The notes beneath the pieces are model-generated. The model worked only from the letters and a program-made list of their open reading frames with translations. It did no database searches and was not told the origin of the DNA. A stretch of 64,000 nucleotides of DNA from Mycoplana dimorpha (lineage in GTDB: Bacteria > Pseudomonadota > Alphaproteobacteria > Rhizobiales > Rhizobiaceae). Shown here piece by piece: positions 61,140-64,000 of the stretch. The translations under genes were made by a program, and so were the position numbers. The first letter of the stretch is position 1; each line of letters begins with the position of its first letter. Location of the stretch: positions 163,540 to 227,539 of the forward strand of contig NZ_PZZZ01000006.1 in NCBI RefSeq assembly GCF_003046475.1. Direction: 5' to 3'.

Positions 61140-62237
61140 CTAGTCCTTCAGGATCTGCGCGGCGCCTTCGCCGAGGCGGACGCCGACGCGCGCGCCGGTT
61201 TCGGGTGCCGCCGCGCCGGACCGGGTGTTCTGCCGTCGGACGATGAAGGTGCCGCCGTCGTCGAGACGGACGTGGAAATGCGTATCGGTGCCGAAATAGA
61301 TCACCTCGCCGAGCGTGCCGTCGAAGGTGCCGGACCCGGCCGCCGCCAGTTCGGCGTGTTCGGGGCGGACGACGACGGTCAGGTCGGCCTTCGGCGCGCC
61401 GCCTTCCGGCAGGCCGGCCCGGATGATCCCGCCGGCCTTGAGCCGTACGGAAGCCATCGATCCCTCGCTCCCGGCCAGCGTCCCTTCCAGAAAGTTCGTT
61501 TCGCCGATGAAGTCGGCGACGAAGCGGTCCGCCGGACGGTCGTAGATCTCACGCGCACTGCCGACCTGGCGCACCTGTCCCTGCGACATGACCGCGATGC
61601 GGTCCGACATGGTCAACGCTTCTTCCTGGTCATGGGTGACGAACACGAAGGTGATGCCGGTCTCCGCCTGCAGGCGCTTCAGTTCGATCTGCATGGATTT
61701 CCTGAGCTTCAGGTCGAGCGCCGAAAGCGGCTCGTCGAGCAGCAGCACCTTCGGTTGCGGCGCCAGCGCGCGGGCCAGTGCCACGCGCTGCTGCTGGCCG
61801 CCGGAGAGCTGCGTCACCGGATTGTCGCCGCGACCGTCCAGGTGCACGAGCTTCAGCATCCGCGCCACGACGGCCGCAATGTCGGCCTTCGGCTTGCCGA
61901 GCATCTTCAGGCCGAAGCCGATGTTTTCGGCGACGGTCAGGTGCGGGAAGAGGGCGTAGTTCTGGAAGACGGTGTTGACCGGCCGCTGGTTCGGCAGCAG
62001 GCTGGAAATGTCCCTGTCATCGAGCAGCACCTGTCCTTCGGTCGGCAGTTCGAAGCCGGCGATCATCCGAAGCAGCGTTGTCTTACCGCATCCCGAGGGG
62101 CCGAGCAGGGTGAAGAACTCGTTCGGCCGGATATCCAAGGTTACGTTGTCGACGGCCAGGAAGGTGCCGAACGACTTGCTGATGGCACGCATGCCAATGG
62201 CGCCGCCGTGCGCGGACTTCGCATGGAACTGGTCCAA
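61140..62237 (-). CDS. Polyamine ABC importer ATPase PotG/PotA-like (probable TTG start)
   Basis: The 365-residue ATPase has [59 protein letters not shown] and a C-terminal TOBE domain. No ATG fits the family length: TTG 62237 with GGGGA 8 bp upstream gives the full N-terminus, while the first ATG (62192) would delete 15 residues but keep the ATPase core. It heads a run of seven same-strand genes ending with aguB. Confidence 0.92.
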   Translation of the reverse strand: MDQFHAKSAHGGAIGMRAISKSFGTFLAVDNVTLDIRPNEFFTLLGPSGCGKTTLLRMIAGFELPTEGQVLLDDRDISSLLPNQRPVNTVFQNYALFPHLTVAENIGFGLKMLGKPKADIAAVVARMLKLVHLDGRGDNPVTQLSGGQQQRVALARALAPQPKVLLLDEPLSALDLKLRKSMQIELKRLQAETGITFVFVTHDQEEALTMSDRIAVMSQGQVRQVGSAREIYDRPADRFVADFIGETNFLEGTLAGSEGSMASVRLKAGGIIRAGLPEGGAPKADLTVVVRPEHAELAAAGSGTFDGTLGEVIYFGTDTHFHVRLDDGGTFIVRRQNTRSGAAAPETGARVGVRLGEGAAQILKD

Positions 62238-62309
62238 TATGTTCCCCGTGTTGCCCGACGAGACGTCCTCGTCGCTGGCGGTTTCAGGTGGCCGCTTGGC
62301 GCAGCTTCT

Positions 62310-62341
62310 TTGTGATAGGCTTCACAATTTTATGATCACAA
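62310..62341. promoter_or_regulatory. Palindromic sites upstream of the pot operon
   Basis: TTGTGA-N6-TCACAA (62310-62327) is a perfect dyad identical to the CRP-type core TGTGA-N6-TCACA. Two bases later TTATGATCACAA (62330-62341) repeats the TCACAA half in a spacer-less form. They lie 73-104 bp before the potG start. A CRP/FNR-family or GntR-family regulator is plausible. Confidence 0.55.
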
Positions 62342-62454
62342 CAAACCATCATTTGAGCGGGGCTGTAAAGAGGCAATTTCTGTCGTGATGACAGGTAAGC
62401 GGCATTGCCGGACAGAGGCGACCCCGACTTCGCAAAGGGACAGGTTTTCCACAG

Positions 62455-62473
62455 CCGGCTGCCCGGCAGCCGG
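62455..62473. repeat. GC-rich 19-bp palindrome
   Basis: CCGGCTGCC and GGCAGCCGG flank a single base, in the 594-bp divergent region 62238-62831 between the pot operon and the next importer. It may form a cruciform or an RNA stem; no T-tract is present. Confidence 0.4.
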
Positions 62474-62577
62474 GCCCCTGGTGACAGGACCTGCGGCCGC
62501 TGACTGCCGCCAGCCGGCCGCGCGGCGAGGGAGTTCCTCATCATGATCCACGGTGCGATCAGGTCCGCCAAATCGCC

Positions 62578-62616
62578 AATAAAAACGTTTTCTTCAGTGT
62601 TGAAAACGTTTTTATT
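62578..62616. promoter_or_regulatory. Perfect 15-bp inverted repeat built from two AAAACGTTTT palindromes
   Basis: AATAAAAACGTTTTC (62578-62592) is exactly mirrored by GAAAACGTTTTTATT (62602-62616) over a 9-bp spacer. Each arm contains the 10-bp palindrome AAAACGTTTT, the two being 21 bp apart (two turns). Low GC content argues against a terminator. It looks like a tandem operator, LacI-like in core, located 216-254 bp before the next gene. Confidence 0.65.
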
Positions 62617-62831
62617 GCTTGTTACTGGTTTCTACGCGGATAGCCTTGCGTCCTGAACCGAGCATCGTGCGGCGGTGACGCGGGAGCTTGCGCTGGTGTT
62701 GCGAATGCGCGTTGCGGCTGGCCCCCAACCTGCGAGCCGTATTCAACCACCGTCTTTTCGGCAACATTCGGAACCGGCACGGGCAGAGGAGGCCCGACCG
62801 GGTCCGGCGGACTTCATCAACGGAGGATGGA

Positions 62832-63578
62832 ATGAAGAAGCTCGTTGCTAGCATAACCCTTGCCCTGCTCATGGCGGGGGCCGCCCAGGCCGCCGATCTC
62901 GGCGGCAAGCTGCTCAAGGTCGGCTCGGACACCACGTCGCCGCCAATGGAGAGTATCGACCCCGCAACCGGCCAGGTCGTCGGCTTCGACGTCGACGTCG
63001 TCAACGCCATCTGCGCCAAGATCAACTGCCAGGTCGAGTTCGTGACGACCGGTTGGGACGGGATCTTTGCAGCACTCGACCAAGGCAATTTCGACCTGGT
63101 CGCCTCCGGCGTCTCGATCACCGATGAGCGCAAGAAGGCGATGGACTTCTCCGAGCCCTACATCGTCAACAGCCAGGCGGTGCTGACGCGCGTAGAGGAC
63201 CAGAACCTCTCCCTTGAAGAGTTCAAGGCACAGGGCCGCAAACTGTCGGCGCAGGCCAACACGACCGATGCGCAGGTCGCCGAGAACGTCGTCGGCAAGG
63301 AGAACGTCGTCGCCTATGACAGCTTCAGCGCCGCGATCATCGCCCTGAAGAACAAGGACGTCGACGGCGTGGTGATCAACGGCGCCAATGCCGCCGCCTA
63401 CGAGCGCGAGTTCGCCGGCGAACTCGTCGCCGCGATCAAGGATCTCGAATCCGACCCGCTCGGCCTGGTGTTCCGCAAGGGCGACGAGAACGTCGCCGCC
63501 TTCAACGAGGGGCTGGAGGCCATCAAGGACGACGGCACGCTCGACCAGTTGATCGCCAAGTACTGGGGCCTCAACTAG
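62832..63578 (+). CDS. Family 3 periplasmic binding protein of an amino-acid-type ABC importer
   Basis: The 248-residue protein starts at ATG 62832 (GGAGG upstream) with a signal peptide (LVASITLALLMAGAAQA). It follows the SBP family 3 pattern: LKVGSDTTSPPMESIDPATGQVVGFDVDVVNAICAK, WDGIFAALDQGNFDLVASGVSITDERKKAMDFSEPY, DGVVINGANAAAYE. The likely ligand is a polar amino acid or opine-like compound. A permease gene follows after 86 bp. Confidence 0.93.
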   Translation: MKKLVASITLALLMAGAAQAADLGGKLLKVGSDTTSPPMESIDPATGQVVGFDVDVVNAICAKINCQVEFVTTGWDGIFAALDQGNFDLVASGVSITDERKKAMDFSEPYIVNSQAVLTRVEDQNLSLEEFKAQGRKLSAQANTTDAQVAENVVGKENVVAYDSFSAAIIALKNKDVDGVVINGANAAAYEREFAGELVAAIKDLESDPLGLVFRKGDENVAAFNEGLEAIKDDGTLDQLIAKYWGLN

Positions 63579-63606
63579 GCCCTCCGTTCTCACCGAGACC
63601 GGCAAG

Positions 63607-63631
63607 CCGGGGACGCGCGCCGCGCCCCCGG
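63607..63631 (+). terminator. Intercistronic hairpin behind the binding-protein gene
   Basis: CCGGGG-A-CGCG and CGCG-CCCCCGG form a GC-rich stem followed by GCACCTTTT. It lies between the binding protein and the permease and probably lowers permease expression relative to the binding protein. Confidence 0.6.
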
Positions 63632-63664
63632 GCACCTTTTCGATCACGACGTCCGGAGACAGGC

Positions 63665-64000
63665 ATGTCATTCGTCAGAAGCATCAGGCCCAGCAACCTG
63701 ATCATCCTGTCCGCGCTGCCCTTCATCGTCTACCTGTTTGCGTCCTCGGCCGACTACCAGCGGTCGCTGCGCGCCATCGTCGGCGTCGAACCCGGCTCGT
63801 CGGCCTTCGTGCCGGGGTTCCTGATGCTTGCGACCGCATTTTCGGCCGGGCTGGCAGTTCCGCTGTTGTGGCGCGGCAAGGCTCCGCGTCGGCGGATGGC
63901 CGCGCTCGCCGCCCTGACAAGCGCTGTCGCCGCAACCTTCATCGTCGCGGGCGATACGGTCCATCCGTTCATCGCCTCGGTCGTCGCCAACGGCGTCGAT
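63665..64000 (+). CDS. Amino-acid ABC importer permease, N-terminal part (continues beyond window)
   Basis: The frame from ATG 63665 is open to the window end (112 residues). It shows three predicted helices (SNLIILSALPFIVYLFA, AFVPGFLMLATAFSAGLAVPLLW, MAALAALTSAVAATFIVAG) separated by a periplasmic-like loop. Several amino-acid permeases of Rhizobiales carry such an N-terminal extension before the conserved permease core, which would lie beyond position 64000. Identification rests mainly on position behind the binding protein. Confidence 0.65.
   Translation, partial: MSFVRSIRPSNLIILSALPFIVYLFASSADYQRSLRAIVGVEPGSSAFVPGFLMLATAFSAGLAVPLLWRGKAPRRRMAALAALTSAVAATFIVAGDTVHPFIASVVANGVD

Overview
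The window looks like part of a large secondary replicon (megaplasmid or chromid) of a high-GC alphaproteobacterium of the order Hyphomicrobiales/Rhizobiales. The basis is the RepA/RepB/RepC replication genes, a perfect CtrA-type TTAA-N7-TTAA box, rhizobial-style CTTCTCCCC...GGGGAGAAG palindromes, a DUF47-pit phosphate operon with a Pho box, and potFGHI- and gabDT-type catabolic modules. No rRNA, tRNA, CRISPR array or insertion sequence was recognised. The genus cannot be fixed from what is visible.

Layout. 1-5508 (-) is the N-terminal 1836 residues of a giant modular protein that leaves the window; its 400-residue repeat unit is nearly identical at DNA level. 5844-9218 (-) is a peroxide-defence block, ahpC-ahpF-oxyR, with a readable OxyR operator. 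9219-12090 holds fba and two separate sets of non-coding tandem repeats. 12091-14336 (-) is repA-repB without repC. 14739-15963 (+) holds a MarR regulator and a VapBC pair. 16009-20102 is the GABA module gabD, gabT and a divergent MerR-XRE-cupin regulator. 20349-23180 holds small genes, including rpsU and an unusual 42-residue lipoprotein. 23443-25850 (+) is a MarR-FUSC efflux pair. 25890-28694 is a Zn/Cd/Pb ATPase with its divergent MerR regulator. 28868-30390 (+) is a two-gene operon pairing a CmoA-like carboxy-SAM synthase with a membrane ICMT-fold methyltransferase. 30573-34313 (-) is a kinase/M23/aminotransferase fusion plus a TetR regulator. 34563-37348 (-) is a second repA with repC and a candidate antisense RNA between them, but no repB.

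37648-46708 centres on guanidino/polyamine metabolism: a MarR gene, an aminotransferase and LysR on one strand, and on the other a ureohydrolase (agmatinase/guanidinobutyrase type), a complete PotABCD-like ABC importer and a nitrilase-family amidase. 46941-49421 (-) is a DUF2950-DUF3300 pair. 49826-51480 (-) is DUF47-pit. 51754-54122 holds an EamA exporter and an ArsR-SRPBCC-GFA operon. 54221-62237 (-) is a possible seven-gene transcription unit: potG-H-I-F, a NylB-like serine hydrolase, a YtcJ-like amidohydrolase and N-carbamoylputrescine amidase (aguB). 62832-64000 (+) starts an amino-acid-type ABC importer.

How the genes work together. Two polyamine-type importers, a ureohydrolase, two nitrilase-fold amidases, AguB and GabT/GabD would together allow uptake of guanidino compounds or polyamines and their conversion through putrescine or guanidinobutyrate to GABA and succinate; the enzymes between putrescine and GABA were not seen here. 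The most unusual points are the split rep genes (repAB about 20 kb from repA'C), the CmoA/ICMT operon, the kinase-phospholyase-like fusion and the three-domain GABA regulator with duplicated operators.
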